DNA from: Sphaerisporangium corydalis
GTDB taxonomy: Bacteria; Actinomycetota; Actinomycetes; Streptosporangiales; Streptosporangiaceae
Length of the DNA stretch: 64,000 bases
Reading direction: 5' to 3'
Assembly (NCBI RefSeq): GCF_025506355.1
Contig: NZ_JANZYP010000001.1
Location: forward strand, 155,932-219,931
Shown here piece after piece: positions 18,140-26,678 of the stretch. Each line of letters begins with the position of its first letter. The stretch's first letter is position 1. The notes beneath the pieces were generated by a model. That model worked only from the letters and a program-made list of their open reading frames with translations, was not told the DNA's origin and ran no database searches. The position numbers were made by a program, and so were the translations under genes.

Positions 18140-18156
18140 GCACAATTTAATTGTGC
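18140..18156. promoter_or_regulatory. OhrR operator
   Basis: GCACAATTTAATTGTGC is a perfect 17-bp palindrome between ohrR and ohr. It matches the known OhrR box core (ACAATT-n-AATTGT). A second, weaker half-site TACAATTT lies at 18126-18133. Confidence 0.92.
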
Positions 18157-18188
18157 GCAATTGATCGCCGCCGACGAGAGGGACCCCC

Positions 18189-18602
18189 ATGAGCGCCCTG
18201 TACACCGCCATCGCCACCGCCTCGGGCCGTGAGGGCCGCGCGGTCTCCTCCGACGGCCGGCTGGACGTCACCCTGGCGCCGCCGGTGTCGCTGGGCGGCA
18301 GCGGCGAGGGCACCAACCCCGAGCAGCTGTTCGCCGCCGGGTACGCCGCCTGCTTCGCCAGCGCGCTCACCCTGATCGCCCATCGCCGCAAGCACGACGT
18401 GTCCCAGGCGTCGGTCACCGCCGAGGTCGGGCTGGTGGCGGGCGAGGGCGGCGGATTCACCCTGGAGGTCACGCTGCGCGTGGAACTGCCCGACGAGCTG
18501 CAGGGCGAGACCGGCCAGGCGCTGGTGGAGGCCGCCCACCAGGTGTGCCCCTACTCCAACGCCACCCGGGGCAACATCCCGGTCACCCTGGTGGTCGAGT
18601 GA
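18189..18602 (+). CDS. ohr: Organic hydroperoxide resistance protein Ohr
   Basis: This 137-residue OsmC-fold thiol peroxidase reduces organic hydroperoxides. The peroxidatic Cys is in AAGYAACFASALTLIA and the resolving Cys in VCPYSNATRGNIPVTL, both in the expected Ohr positions. ATG start with GAGAGGGA upstream. The OhrR box overlaps its promoter. Confidence 0.96.
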   Translation: MSALYTAIATASGREGRAVSSDGRLDVTLAPPVSLGGSGEGTNPEQLFAAGYAACFASALTLIAHRRKHDVSQASVTAEVGLVAGEGGGFTLEVTLRVELPDELQGETGQALVEAAHQVCPYSNATRGNIPVTLVVE

Positions 18603-18638
18603 CCCCCTAGCGGGCGCGGCCCGCCGCCGGAAAACCTG

Positions 18639-18669
18639 TTGCGGGAATGTCGGTGGCGTTGGCTAGGGT
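18639..18669 (+). promoter_or_regulatory. Promoter for a leaderless ABC-transporter mRNA
   Basis: TTGCGG at 18639-18644 and TAGGGT at 18664-18669 are spaced 19 bp. The -10 lies exactly 7 nt before the GTG at 18677, the spacing seen when transcription begins at the start codon. Confidence 0.45.
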
Positions 18670-18676
18670 TCGCTGC

Positions 18677-19606
18677 GTGTCCGAGCAACCCCTGATCCGT
18701 GCCCGCGGCCTGGTGAAACGCTTCGGCGACTTCACCGCGGTGGACGGCATCGACATCGACGTGGCCCCCGGCGAGGCGTTCGGCTTCCTCGGCCCCAACG
18801 GCGCCGGGAAGTCCTCCACGATGCGCATGATCGGCTGCGTGTCGCTGCCCACGGCCGGCGAGCTGCGCATCCTCGGCATGGACCCGGCGCGCGAGGGGGC
18901 CGCGATCCGCGGCAGGCTGGGCGTCTGCCCCCAGCTGGACAACCTCGACCCCGACCTCAACGTCCGCGAGAACCTCACCACCTACGCCCGCTACTTCGGG
19001 ATCTCCCGCCCCGAGGCGCGCCGCAGGGCCAGGGAGCTGCTGGAGTTCGTCCAGCTCGCCGACCGGGCCGGCAGCAAGGTCGAACCCCTGTCGGGCGGCA
19101 TGAAACGCCGCCTGACGATCGCCCGCGCCATGGTCAACGACCCCGACATCGTCCTGTTGGACGAGCCCACCACCGGCCTGGACCCCCAGGCCCGCCACCT
19201 GCTGTGGGAACGGCTGTTCCAGCTCAAACGGCGCGGCACCACCCTGGTGCTCACCACCCACTACATGGACGAGGCCGAGCAGCTGTGCGACCGGCTGGTG
19301 GTCATGGACGGCGGGCGCATCGTCGCCCAGGGCTCGCCCCGGTCGCTGATCGCCGCCCACTCCACGCCCGAGGTGGTCGAGCTGCGCTTCGGCGACGAGC
19401 GCCCCGCCGGCCTGGCCGGCAAGCTCGCCGGGATCGGCGAGCGCGTCGACCCCCTGCCCGACCGGGTGCTGGTCTACGCCGCCGACGGCGACGCCGCCAC
19501 CGCCGAGGTGCACCGGCGCGGCCTGACCCCCTCCAGCGTGCTGGTGCGCCGCTCCACCCTCGAGGACGTGTTCCTGCACCTCACCGGCCGGACGCTGGTC
19601 GACTGA
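18677..19606 (+). CDS. ABC transporter ATP-binding protein (DrrA/NodI type)
   Basis: A 309-residue ATPase of an ABC-2 exporter. Walker A is GPNGAGKSS, the signature is LSGGMKRRL, Walker B is DIVLLDEPTTGLDPQ and the H-loop is LTTHYMDEAEQLCDR. The C-terminal 80 residues form the DUF4162-type tail of DrrA/NodI ATPases. I chose the GTG at 18677 (apparently leaderless) over an ATG at 18647. Its stop overlaps the first permease start by one base (TGATG). Confidence 0.95.
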   Translation: MSEQPLIRARGLVKRFGDFTAVDGIDIDVAPGEAFGFLGPNGAGKSSTMRMIGCVSLPTAGELRILGMDPAREGAAIRGRLGVCPQLDNLDPDLNVRENLTTYARYFGISRPEARRRARELLEFVQLADRAGSKVEPLSGGMKRRLTIARAMVNDPDIVLLDEPTTGLDPQARHLLWERLFQLKRRGTTLVLTTHYMDEAEQLCDRLVVMDGGRIVAQGSPRSLIAAHSTPEVVELRFGDERPAGLAGKLAGIGERVDPLPDRVLVYAADGDAATAEVHRRGLTPSSVLVRRSTLEDVFLHLTGRTLVD

Positions 19607-20388
19607 TGGCCGTGCTCGCGACCCGGGTGACCTCCCGCTCGACCCTGGCGGTGCTGGAACGCGCCCTGACGCTGTACCGCCGGCTGTGGCGGACCTCGGT
19701 GCTGTCGTCCTTCGTGCTGCCGGTGATGTTCCTGGTCAGCATCGGCGTCGGCGTCGGCGGCCACGTGGGCCAGGTCGGCGGCACCGACTACCTGTCGTGG
19801 ATCGTCCCGGGCGTGCTGGCCTCGACCGCGTTCCAGATGGCCGTCGGCGAGTGCACCTACCCCGTGCTCGGCGACTTCAAATGGGTGCGCGCCTACCACG
19901 CCATGCGCGCCACGCCCGTGGAGCCCGGCGACATGGTGTGCGGCTGGCTGCTGTACATCCTGATCCGCGTGGAGATCTCGGTGGCGGTCTTCCTGGTCAT
20001 CACCGCCTCGTTCGGCACGCTGCACTCCCCGCTGGCCCTGCTCACCCCACTGGTGTGCGCGCTGGTGGCGCTCGCGGTGGCCGCGCCGACGATGGCCTTC
20101 GCCGCCAGCGTCGACCAGGACAGCTACTTCGCGCTGCTGTTCCGGTTCGTGCTGATCCCCTCGACCCTGTTCGGCGGCGTGTTCTTCCCGGTCGACCGGC
20201 TGCCCGCGCTCATCCGGCCGCTGGCGTGGCTGTCGCCGCTGTGGCACGGCGCCGAGCTGAACCGGGCCGCCACGCTCGGCACCGCGCCCCCCTGGCCGGT
20301 CGCCGCCCACGCGGGCTACCTGCTGGTGTTCGCCGGGGCCGGGATCGCCTGGGCGTTCCACGCCTTCCGCAAGCGACTTCAGGACTGA
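19606..20388 (+). CDS. ABC-2 type permease, first subunit
   Basis: A 260-residue ABC-2 membrane protein with about six hydrophobic helices; landmarks are LSSFVLPVMFLVSIGVGVGG, YLSWIVPGVLA, and PSTLFGGVFFPVDRLP before the last helices. Its ATG overlaps the ATPase stop. It pairs with the next gene to form a heterodimeric exporter of the NodJ/DrrB class. Confidence 0.93.
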   Translation: MAVLATRVTSRSTLAVLERALTLYRRLWRTSVLSSFVLPVMFLVSIGVGVGGHVGQVGGTDYLSWIVPGVLASTAFQMAVGECTYPVLGDFKWVRAYHAMRATPVEPGDMVCGWLLYILIRVEISVAVFLVITASFGTLHSPLALLTPLVCALVALAVAAPTMAFAASVDQDSYFALLFRFVLIPSTLFGGVFFPVDRLPALIRPLAWLSPLWHGAELNRAATLGTAPPWPVAAHAGYLLVFAGAGIAWAFHAFRKRLQD

Positions 20389-20391
20389 CAC

Positions 20392-21207
20392 ATGGTGACC
20401 ACGATGATCGCCGCCCGGGTCGCCTCCGACCGGCTGTCCCCCGCGCGCATCGGCGCGGTGATGGGCCGCAACGTGGGGGCGCTGCGCTCGGGGCCGGCCT
20501 ACTGGCTGGTGCTGGTGTCGGGCTTCTTCGAGCCGCTGCTCTACCTGCTGTCCATCGGCGTCGGCGTCGGCGCCCTGGTCGGCGACCTGCCGGTCGGCGG
20601 GCGCACCCTCCCCTACGCCACCTTCGTCGCCCCGGCGATGCTCGCCGTCTCGGCCATGTCCGGCGCCCTGTCGGAGACCACGTACAACTTCTTCTTCAAG
20701 ATGAAGTACATGAAGACGTTCGACGCGATCCTGGCCACCCCGGTGCGGCCGTTCGAGATCGCGCTCGGCGAGCTGGGCTGGGCCATGGTGCGCGGCTCGG
20801 TGTACACCGGGGCCTTCGTGATCGTCATGATCGCCCTCGGGCTGGCCACGCCGCTGTGGGCGCTCGCCGCCTTCCCCGCCACGATGCTGGTCGGGCTGGC
20901 GTTCGGCTCGCTCGGCATGGCGATCAGCACGCTGATGCGCGGCTGGCAGGACTTCGACCTGCTGGCCAGCGGCCAGTTCGCCCTGTTCCTGTTCTCCGGC
21001 ACCTTCTCCCCCGTCGCCGACTATCCGCTCCCGGTCCGGGTGCTGGTCGAGGCGACACCGCTGTACCAGTCGGTCGAGCTGGTCCGGGGCCTGGCGATCG
21101 GCGACCCGGGCTGGAGCCTGCTGGCGCACGCCGCCTACCTGGTGGCGATGGTCGCCGCCGGCCTGCTGTTCGCCGCCCGCCGCCTGGAACGGGTCCTGTG
21201 CGTCTGA
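20392..21207 (+). CDS. ABC-2 type permease, second subunit
   Basis: This 271-residue permease parallels its neighbour (PLLYLLSIGVGVGALVG, TYNFFFKMKYMKTFDAI, FSGTFSPVADYPLPVRV). NodJ/DrrB-like proteins export lipochito-oligosaccharides, anthracyclines or other hydrophobic molecules, but the cargo cannot be told here. It starts 3 nt after the previous stop; other in-frame starts lie a few codons downstream. Confidence 0.93.
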   Translation: MVTTMIAARVASDRLSPARIGAVMGRNVGALRSGPAYWLVLVSGFFEPLLYLLSIGVGVGALVGDLPVGGRTLPYATFVAPAMLAVSAMSGALSETTYNFFFKMKYMKTFDAILATPVRPFEIALGELGWAMVRGSVYTGAFVIVMIALGLATPLWALAAFPATMLVGLAFGSLGMAISTLMRGWQDFDLLASGQFALFLFSGTFSPVADYPLPVRVLVEATPLYQSVELVRGLAIGDPGWSLLAHAAYLVAMVAAGLLFAARRLERVLCV

Positions 21208-21418
21208 ACCCCCCGCCGAACCGCCCCGGCGGGCACTCCACCGAATACAGCGTTGGCCGCTCCACCATCCACCGCATCATCCACAACCCGGAGACCTGAG
21301 CACCGGCGCCCTGACCTGCGGATCAGTCACAGCTGGCGGCTGGTGGTGGCGGCCTTGCCGGTAGCGAGCCCAGAACCCTCAGTGGCCAGGCGTTCTCGCA
21401 GGCTGGGATCACGAGACG

Positions 21419-22360
21419 TCAGGCGTCATCCCGCTGGTCCAGCCATTTGAGAATGGCCTGGTTTGTTTCTTCGGGTTCTTCCTGCTGGATCCAGTGGCCG
21501 CAGTCCAGGCGGACCACTTCCACGTCGGGCACGAACTCTGCCAGGTTTTCCGACCTCGCGACCGGGTCCCGGTCGCCGTAGATCATGAGGGTGGGCTGGT
21601 GGATGATCGAGTCCACGTCCGCCAGGAGGCGCCAGTTGCGGTCGAGGTTCCTGTACCAGTTGATGCCGCCGGTGAATCCGGATGTTTCGAAGGCGGAGAC
21701 GAGGACGGCCAGTTCGCTGTCGCTCATGATGGGTTCGCCGAGGGGTGCCTGCGCTCTGGCGAGGTTGATCAGTGCCATGCCCGGCTGAGGCTCCGGCGGC
21801 GGCTGGTTCTTCCGGTACAGGTTGCGGAGGAACTGGGCGGTGTTGTCGTCGAATACGGCGTCGGCGACGCCCGGCCGCCGGTTGAAGTGAACGAAGTAGA
21901 AGTCGCCGCCGAGCATGTCCTCCATGAACTCGATCCACGGCTTTTCCCCGCGTTCCTGGTAGGGCAAGCTCAGGTTGATCACTTTGTTCACACGGGTGGG
22001 GTGCAGCAGGGTCAGGCCCCAGACGACGAACGCGCCCCAGTCGTGGCCGATGAAGGTGGCGTTCTGGTATCCGTAGTGGTCCAGGAGCGCGACGAGGTCA
22101 CCCGACAGGTGTTCGATGTCGTAGTCCGTCACCTCGGCCGGGCGGGAGGAGTTGCCGTAGCCGCGCTGGTTCGGGGCGATGACGTGGTAGCCGGCCGCGG
22201 CGAGGGCGGGCATCTGGTGGCGCCAGGTGGAGGCGTGGTCCGGCCAGCCGTGGCAGAGCACGATGGGCCTTCCCGCGTTCTCTCGGCCCGCTTCGAAGAC
22301 TTCGAGTTCCACACCGTTGACCGGAATGAGGGTGGGCTTGGGGAAATCGGTTGAGGTCAT
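21419..22360 (-). CDS. Alpha/beta hydrolase, epoxide-hydrolase type
   Basis: A 313-residue hydrolase. The oxyanion motif is HGWPD, the nucleophile elbow GHDWGAF carries Asp as in epoxide hydrolases and haloalkane dehalogenases, a lid Tyr is in NWYRN, the acid is in YGDRDPV and the catalytic His in DCGHWIQQE. These residues fit soluble epoxide hydrolase, opening epoxides to diols. It is divergent from a WYL regulator with a long inverted repeat between them. Its codon use is less GC3-extreme than its neighbours, hinting at recent acquisition. Confidence 0.92.
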   Translation of the reverse strand: MTSTDFPKPTLIPVNGVELEVFEAGRENAGRPIVLCHGWPDHASTWRHQMPALAAAGYHVIAPNQRGYGNSSRPAEVTDYDIEHLSGDLVALLDHYGYQNATFIGHDWGAFVVWGLTLLHPTRVNKVINLSLPYQERGEKPWIEFMEDMLGGDFYFVHFNRRPGVADAVFDDNTAQFLRNLYRKNQPPPEPQPGMALINLARAQAPLGEPIMSDSELAVLVSAFETSGFTGGINWYRNLDRNWRLLADVDSIIHQPTLMIYGDRDPVARSENLAEFVPDVEVVRLDCGHWIQQEEPEETNQAILKWLDQRDDA

Positions 22361-22378
22361 GGCGCCATCCTGACGCCG

Positions 22379-22403
22379 AAACCGGTCACCTCATGACCGG
22401 TTT
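22379..22403. promoter_or_regulatory. Perfect inverted repeat, likely WYL-regulator operator
   Basis: AAACCGGTCA (22379-22388) and TGACCGGTTT (22394-22403) are perfectly inverted with a 5-nt spacer. The element lies 18 nt from the epoxide-hydrolase start and 19 nt before the WYL regulator start, so one bound dimer would control both. Confidence 0.8.
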
Positions 22404-22422
22404 GTGTGGGAGTTTTGCGGGC

Positions 22423-23370
22423 GTGCGAACCGACCGGCTGGTGGCCGTCCTCCTCTTGCTGCAACGGCGCGAGCAGGTGACGGCGGCAGAGGTCGCCCGG
22501 GAGCTGGAGGTCTCCGAGCGCACCGCCCGCCGCGACCTCGACGCCCTGGCCATGGCCGGGGTGCCCGTGTACTCCACGCAAGGACGGGGCGGCGGCTGGC
22601 GCCTGGTGGGCGGCGCCCGTACCGACCTGTCCGGGTTGACCGCGGGTGAGGCCCGCGCCCTGTTCCTGGTCGCCGGCCCGGCCTCGGCCGCGACCCCGGC
22701 CGTGAAAGCAGCCCTGCGCAAACTCGTCCAAGCCCTGCCGGAACCCTTCCGCGCCCAGGCCGAAGCGGCAGCATCATCCTTGGTCATGGACCCGCGACGA
22801 TGGGGGTCGAGCCGGGTCGAGCACCGACCACCTCGCTTCCTCGACGACCTCCAGGACGCGGTGATCGGCGGCGTCCAGGTGCGGCTCGGCTATCTCGATG
22901 GCAAAGGCGCCGAAACCGAGAGGACCGTCCACCCGCTGGGCATCGTCGCCAAAGGCCCGGCGTGGTATCTCGTCTCCCACACCGAGACCGGCCGACGGAC
23001 CTTCCGGATCGACCGCGTGACATCCGCCGACCCGACCGGCGATCCCGTGCACCGGCCCGAGGACTTCGACCTCGCCGGGAGCTGGCGCGAGATCGCCGAC
23101 GAGATCGACCGCAAACGAACACCTCTGGAGGTCCAGGCCGTCTGCGCGCCCCACGCCATAGGCATTCTCCGGATCGGGTTCGGCGCCCGACTCGAAGTCG
23201 GAGGCACCACGACCGACGGACGCGTCGACGTCGTGATCCGCGGCCACGACGACCACACCCTCGCCGGCGAACTCGCCGGGCTGGTCGAATGGCTCGAAGT
23301 GACCGGCCCCCCGGGTGTACGAGACCACCTGGCCTCGATCGGCGACGCGCTCGTCGAGCGATACAGCTGA
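22423..23370 (+). CDS. YafY/PafC-like HTH-WYL transcriptional regulator
   Basis: A 315-residue regulator: N-terminal HTH_11 (RTDRLVAVLLLLQRREQVTAAEVARELEVSERTARRD is the region; turn at ELEVSERTARRDL), then a WYL domain from about residue 150 (RTVHPLGIVAKGPAWYLV) and the WCX tail with GPPGVRDHLASIG. The WYL domain binds a ligand, nucleotide or single-stranded DNA. The GTG at 22423 has GGGAG upstream and starts with the conserved RxDRL. It likely controls the divergent epoxide hydrolase. Confidence 0.93.
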   Translation: MRTDRLVAVLLLLQRREQVTAAEVARELEVSERTARRDLDALAMAGVPVYSTQGRGGGWRLVGGARTDLSGLTAGEARALFLVAGPASAATPAVKAALRKLVQALPEPFRAQAEAAASSLVMDPRRWGSSRVEHRPPRFLDDLQDAVIGGVQVRLGYLDGKGAETERTVHPLGIVAKGPAWYLVSHTETGRRTFRIDRVTSADPTGDPVHRPEDFDLAGSWREIADEIDRKRTPLEVQAVCAPHAIGILRIGFGARLEVGGTTTDGRVDVVIRGHDDHTLAGELAGLVEWLEVTGPPGVRDHLASIGDALVERYS

Positions 23371-23439
23371 CGCCGGCACGGGCGCTCAGCCCACGTGCTG
23401 AGCATGCTCGGCGAGCATGATGCGATCGCGGGAAACCGG

Positions 23440-24054
23440 TCACGACGTCGGCGGGTCCGTCGGCCTGGCTCGCTGAGGGTGGATCGTCTCGTGCCGGGCC
23501 AGCATCGCCACGTACTCGGCGATCTTCCGGGTGCGCGTCTCGGCCCGCTTGACGGCATTGACCCGGATGATGAGAGCGAAGCGGTTGGTCTTGGTGAGCA
23601 CCTCGAACATCGCCTGCGCCGCTGGGTCGGCGGCGATCGCGGCTCCCAGGTCGGCCGGGACCTCCGCTTCCGACGGCGGTGCATAGGCGGCCGTCCACCG
23701 CCCGTCGGCCTTCGCGGCGTCCACCGCGGCACGGCCGGCGGGCAGCATCAGGCCGGCCGCCTCCAACCGGGCCACGTTGGTGACGTTGCGCTGGGACCAG
23801 ACACTGCGGGACCGGCGCGGGGTGAACCGCCTCCAGGAACTCTCCTCGTCGCGCTTGCGGGCCTGCCCGTCGATCCAGCCGAAGCACAGTGCCTCATCGA
23901 CCGCCTGCTGCCAGGTCAGCGTGGTGACGGAGCCGCCCTTCCTGGTCAGGGCGAGCCACACGCCAGGAGAGGCGGTGTGGTTGCCCAGCAGCCACGCGCG
24001 CAGCGCCGCGCTGTCAGCCACGATCAACTCGTCCAGTTCGGTTCCGGTCACCAC
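23440..24054 (-). CDS. YdeI/OmpD-associated family protein
   Basis: A 204-residue protein with the family landmarks LTRKGGSVTTLTWQQAVDEALCFGWIDG, RRFTPRRSRSVWSQRN and the C-terminal LTKTNRFALIIRVNAVKRAETRTRKIAEYV. Members are widespread in actinobacteria with no settled function; the fold is bacteriocin-protection related (YdeI) by published annotation. Its GTG start lies 30 nt from the remains of a transposase. Confidence 0.88.
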   Translation of the reverse strand: MVTGTELDELIVADSAALRAWLLGNHTASPGVWLALTRKGGSVTTLTWQQAVDEALCFGWIDGQARKRDEESSWRRFTPRRSRSVWSQRNVTNVARLEAAGLMLPAGRAAVDAAKADGRWTAAYAPPSEAEVPADLGAAIAADPAAQAMFEVLTKTNRFALIIRVNAVKRAETRTRKIAEYVAMLARHETIHPQRARPTDPPTS

Positions 24055-24084
24055 CGCAGGCTAGTACCGCGCCCCGGTGTTGCG

Positions 24085-24377
24085 ACTGGTCCGGGCTGTC
24101 CGGCAAGCTAAGCGCGGTCAGCACGTCAGGCCGGATCGCCTCCCACTGATCCCCTTCCAGCAGCTCGGCTTGGGGGTTGCGCCATTTGGTGGAGGTGTCG
24201 GCGTAGATCTCGCGGCGCTTCAGGCCGCGCCAGAACCGCTCCAGCACGCAGAAGGCGTAGGCATGCGGTTCACCGCCCCGTCCGCGCCGGGTGGCCGAAC
24301 ACCAGCTGCTTCCACGGCCCGTTCACCACCTCCGCCTGGGGCGCGCCATGCGGGTCGCCGCGCCCGCCGCCGGATCC
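24085..24377 (-). pseudogene. Decayed Tn3-family transposase fragment
   Basis: Two overlapping minus-strand frames together read as the C-terminal end of a Tn3-family transposase: GAPQAEVVNGPWKQLVFGHPAR (to about 24282), then in another frame ADGAVNR, then HAYAFCVLERFWRGLKRREIY and further on WRNPQAELLEGDQWEAIRPDVL. The pieces join if two single bases near 24278 and 24264 are restored. Roughly the last 100 residues remain, with no start, no terminal repeats and no resolvase nearby, so it is a relic. Confidence 0.7.
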
Positions 24378-24400
24378 GGCCTGAGCAGACACCCTGTATG

Positions 24401-24422
24401 CACGGTGTGTCTGAACACTGTG
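24401..24422. promoter_or_regulatory. Candidate TetR operator
   Basis: CACGGTGT and ACACTGTG form an 8-bp inverted repeat with one mismatch and a 6-nt spacer; TGTATGC also occurs on both sides as a direct repeat. It lies 78 nt before the TetR gene at 24500. Confidence 0.55.
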
Positions 24423-24499
24423 TATGCTGCTCGTGGATGAGCGGCTGGACCTGCATCTCCGCAGGTCGGGCAACGTTCGAGACACTCAGGGAGGCGGCC

Positions 24500-25165
24500 A
24501 TGGCGTCGGTGACGCGGCGGCGAGACCGTGATCTCCAGGAGCGGTCCACCGAGGCGGAGACCAAGCTGGTCTCGGCCGTGGAGAGGCTCCTGAACGCCGG
24601 TGAGTCCTTCACCGAGATCAGCGTTCAGCGCATCATCGAAGAGGCCGGGGTGTCCCGGGCCACCTTCTACGCGTACTTCCAGGGAAAGCCGGACATCCTC
24701 CGGCGGCTCGCGCAGAAGATCAGGGACGCCTCCCTGGCCCTGGCCGAGCAGTGGGACCCCGGGGCGGGCGAGGACGGCGCGGACCGGTACACCGCCTTCT
24801 TCCAGGACGTGCTCGCCCTGCACCGGGCCCACCACCCGGTGCTGTCCGCGGTCCGCGAGGTCGCCACCTACGACGCGGCGGTACGCGACTTCTACACCGC
24901 CGACCTGGAGGGGTTCGACGAGGCCGTGCTCGCGACGCTCCTGGAGCAGCAGCGCGCCGGGGCCACGCCGTCCGACCTGGACGCCGTGGCCGCCAGCAGG
25001 GTCATCGTGTGGGGCGGGGCCCAGGCCATGGCCCACCACATCAACGTCGACGACGGGAGCGGTGACGCCGCGCTGGCCCGCGAGCTCGGGCACATCTGGT
25101 GGTACGGCGCCTACCGCCGCCCGGGGACGACCATCGATCAGCCGAGCAGTGAGGACATGAAATGA
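24500..25165 (+). CDS. TetR-family regulator
   Basis: A 221-residue repressor. The HTH is SVQRIIEEAGVSRATFYAYFQGKPDILRRL, preceded by a charged N-terminus (RRRDRDLQERSTEAE). The C-terminal part is a generic TetR ligand domain. The ATG has AGGGAGG 7 nt upstream. Its stop overlaps the hydrolase start (ATGA), so the pair is an operon; the hydrolase product or substrate may be the effector. Confidence 0.93.
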   Translation: MASVTRRRDRDLQERSTEAETKLVSAVERLLNAGESFTEISVQRIIEEAGVSRATFYAYFQGKPDILRRLAQKIRDASLALAEQWDPGAGEDGADRYTAFFQDVLALHRAHHPVLSAVREVATYDAAVRDFYTADLEGFDEAVLATLLEQQRAGATPSDLDAVAASRVIVWGGAQAMAHHINVDDGSGDAALARELGHIWWYGAYRRPGTTIDQPSSEDMK

Positions 25166-25878
25166 GCGACAGCGGTTCCACCTACGTCCTGATCCCGGGG
25201 GCCTGGCACGGCGGGTGGTCCTGGCGCCCGGTGGCCGAGCGGCTGCGCGCCGCCGGGCACCGCGCCGTCTGTCTCACCCTTCCCGGCCTCGGGGACGGCG
25301 ACGATCCCTCAGGGATCGGGCTGCGGGACGCGGTGGACCATGTGGTGGCGGAGGTGGAGAGGCTGGGCGTCACCGGCGTCACCCTGGTGGCCCACAGCTG
25401 GGGCGGGTACCCGATGGCCGGCGCCGCCCACCGCCTGCGGGGCACGGTCTCCAAGGTCGTCTACTACTCCGCGCAGGTCCCCCTGCCCGGCAGGTCGATG
25501 CTGGACGACAACCCTCCGCAGGCCGCGGCGTGGCTGCGTGAGCTGATCGAGGACTCCCCGACGCGCTCGATCCCGCCCACCCTGGAGTTCGTCCAGGGCC
25601 TGTTCATGCAGGGCGTCGAGCAGCAGACCCAGCGTCTGGTGGCCGAGCTGCTGACCCCGCAGCCCGGCGGCTACTTCCTGGACGCCCTCGACGACCCGGG
25701 CGTGTCCGAGCCCGGCGTTCCCGCGCTCTACATCCTCGGGCAGGACGACCGCGCGCTCCCCCGCCCCGGCGCCGAGTTCGCCGCGCGACTGGGACTGGAG
25801 CCGGTCATGGTCCCCGGAACCCACGAGGGCATGCTCACCCACCCCGACGAGATCACCAAGGCGATCCTGAACAACTGA
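25162..25878 (+). CDS. Alpha/beta hydrolase (MenH/hydroxynitrile-lyase-like)
   Basis: A 238-residue serine hydrolase: oxyanion region PGAWHGGWSW, nucleophile AHSWGGYP, acid GQDDRALP and His in PGTHEGMLTHPDE. The short size and PGAWHG motif match the group of esterases close to hydroxynitrile lyases and methylesterases. Translationally coupled to the upstream TetR. Confidence 0.9.
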   Translation: MSDSGSTYVLIPGAWHGGWSWRPVAERLRAAGHRAVCLTLPGLGDGDDPSGIGLRDAVDHVVAEVERLGVTGVTLVAHSWGGYPMAGAAHRLRGTVSKVVYYSAQVPLPGRSMLDDNPPQAAAWLRELIEDSPTRSIPPTLEFVQGLFMQGVEQQTQRLVAELLTPQPGGYFLDALDDPGVSEPGVPALYILGQDDRALPRPGAEFAARLGLEPVMVPGTHEGMLTHPDEITKAILNN

Positions 25879-25918
25879 CACCACCCCCGGCGCCGGCCCG
25901 GCGGGCCGGCCGCAGGGG

Positions 25919-25998
25919 CGGCCGTCCGGCTACGCGGGGGGTGGCGGTGCCGCTCTTCAGCCGTTCGGCGGCGGTCTTGTCGGCCGTCCGGCTACGCG
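25919..25998. repeat. 18-bp direct repeat at the 3' end of the ThrRS-like gene
   Basis: CGGCCGTCCGGCTACGCG occurs at 25919-25936 and 25981-25998, followed in both copies by a GGTGGCGG-like stretch. The second copy includes the stop codon end of the ThrRS-like gene, so the first is a small downstream duplication of its 3' end. Confidence 0.75.
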
Positions 25999-26594
25999 AG
26001 GGTGGCGGGGTCCCACAGGTGGGTGCTGTGCGCGCCGACCAGGGCGCCGATGCGGGCCAGGGCCTCGGCGGCGGGCAGGGCGTCCAGGCGGCGGCCGTCG
26101 CGCAGGCGCAGGGCGACCAGGTCGCCCGCGGCCTCCTTGGGCCCGATCACCGCCTGGTACGGCACCAGGCGCGCGGCCCGGACGCGGGTCAGCCCGCCGA
26201 GCACCCCCGAAAGCTCCGAACGGTACATCCCGCCCAGCTCGGCGATCCGCAGCGGCAGCTCCCGGTAGCTGCGGGCACGGGAACGGTAGATCAGCGCATG
26301 GTGGGGGCACAGGCTCGGCCGCAGGACGACCTGCTCTCCCCCCAGGTCCATCGGGGGGAACATGTCGTCGCTGTAGTGGGACCAGTGCCCGGAGATCTCG
26401 TACAGCTCCCGCTTGCCCAGCACCGGCGAGTACACGTGCCGGTACCCCGCCCGGCGCTCGGCGTCGCGGATGTACTCCTCCAGGGCGTGCCGCACGATCG
26501 CCCCGTCGGGCAGCCAGTACGGTAGCCCGGCGCCGATCAGCGGGTCGGTGTCGAACAGGCCCAGCTCGCGGCCGAGCCTGCGGTGGTCGTGCAT
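25992..26594 (-). CDS. Internally truncated threonyl-tRNA synthetase-like protein
   Basis: This 200-residue protein matches the ThrRS catalytic core in its first 135 residues: [12 protein letters not shown], motif 1 region [35 protein letters not shown], the zinc-ligand Cys in [15 protein letters not shown], and motif 2 ending [10 protein letters not shown]. It then jumps in frame to the very end of the anticodon domain ([20 protein letters not shown]). About 200 residues are missing: the TQDDAHIF His, motif 3 and most of the anticodon domain; the N-terminal editing domain is also absent. It cannot be a normal synthetase. GAGGAG lies 8 nt before the ATG. It is preceded by a Thr-rich leader peptide and hairpin, so expression probably answers to charged tRNA-Thr. 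Function unknown. Confidence 0.85.
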   Translation of the reverse strand: MHDHRRLGRELGLFDTDPLIGAGLPYWLPDGAIVRHALEEYIRDAERRAGYRHVYSPVLGKRELYEISGHWSHYSDDMFPPMDLGGEQVVLRPSLCPHHALIYRSRARSYRELPLRIAELGGMYRSELSGVLGGLTRVRAARLVPYQAVIGPKEAAGDLVALRLRDGRRLDALPAAEALARIGALVGAHSTHLWDPATLA

Positions 26595-26634
26595 GGTGGT
26601 CTCCTCGCGGACGTCGGGCGAGTGACCACACGGC

Positions 26635-26664
26635 GAAGCCCCGGGGCACTCGCCCCGGGGCTTC
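26635..26664 (-). terminator. Attenuator hairpin before the ThrRS-like gene
   Basis: A perfect 13-bp stem (GAAGCCCCGGGGC with GCCCCGGGGCTTC) closes a 4-nt loop, starting 15 nt after the leader-peptide stop. In the RNA, the loop side GGGCGAGUG can also pair with CACUCGCCC at 26624-26616, just ahead of the gene's ribosome binding site, giving two exclusive structures. No U tract follows. Confidence 0.75.
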
Positions 26665-26678
26665 GGACTGAGAACGGG

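Noticed and set aside
21208-21418. Recombinase-like tail (YSVGRSTIHRIIH) after the ABC permease
   Set aside because: Only about 15 residues look like an HTH, in a frame with no start, so it is too short to call a gene or relic.
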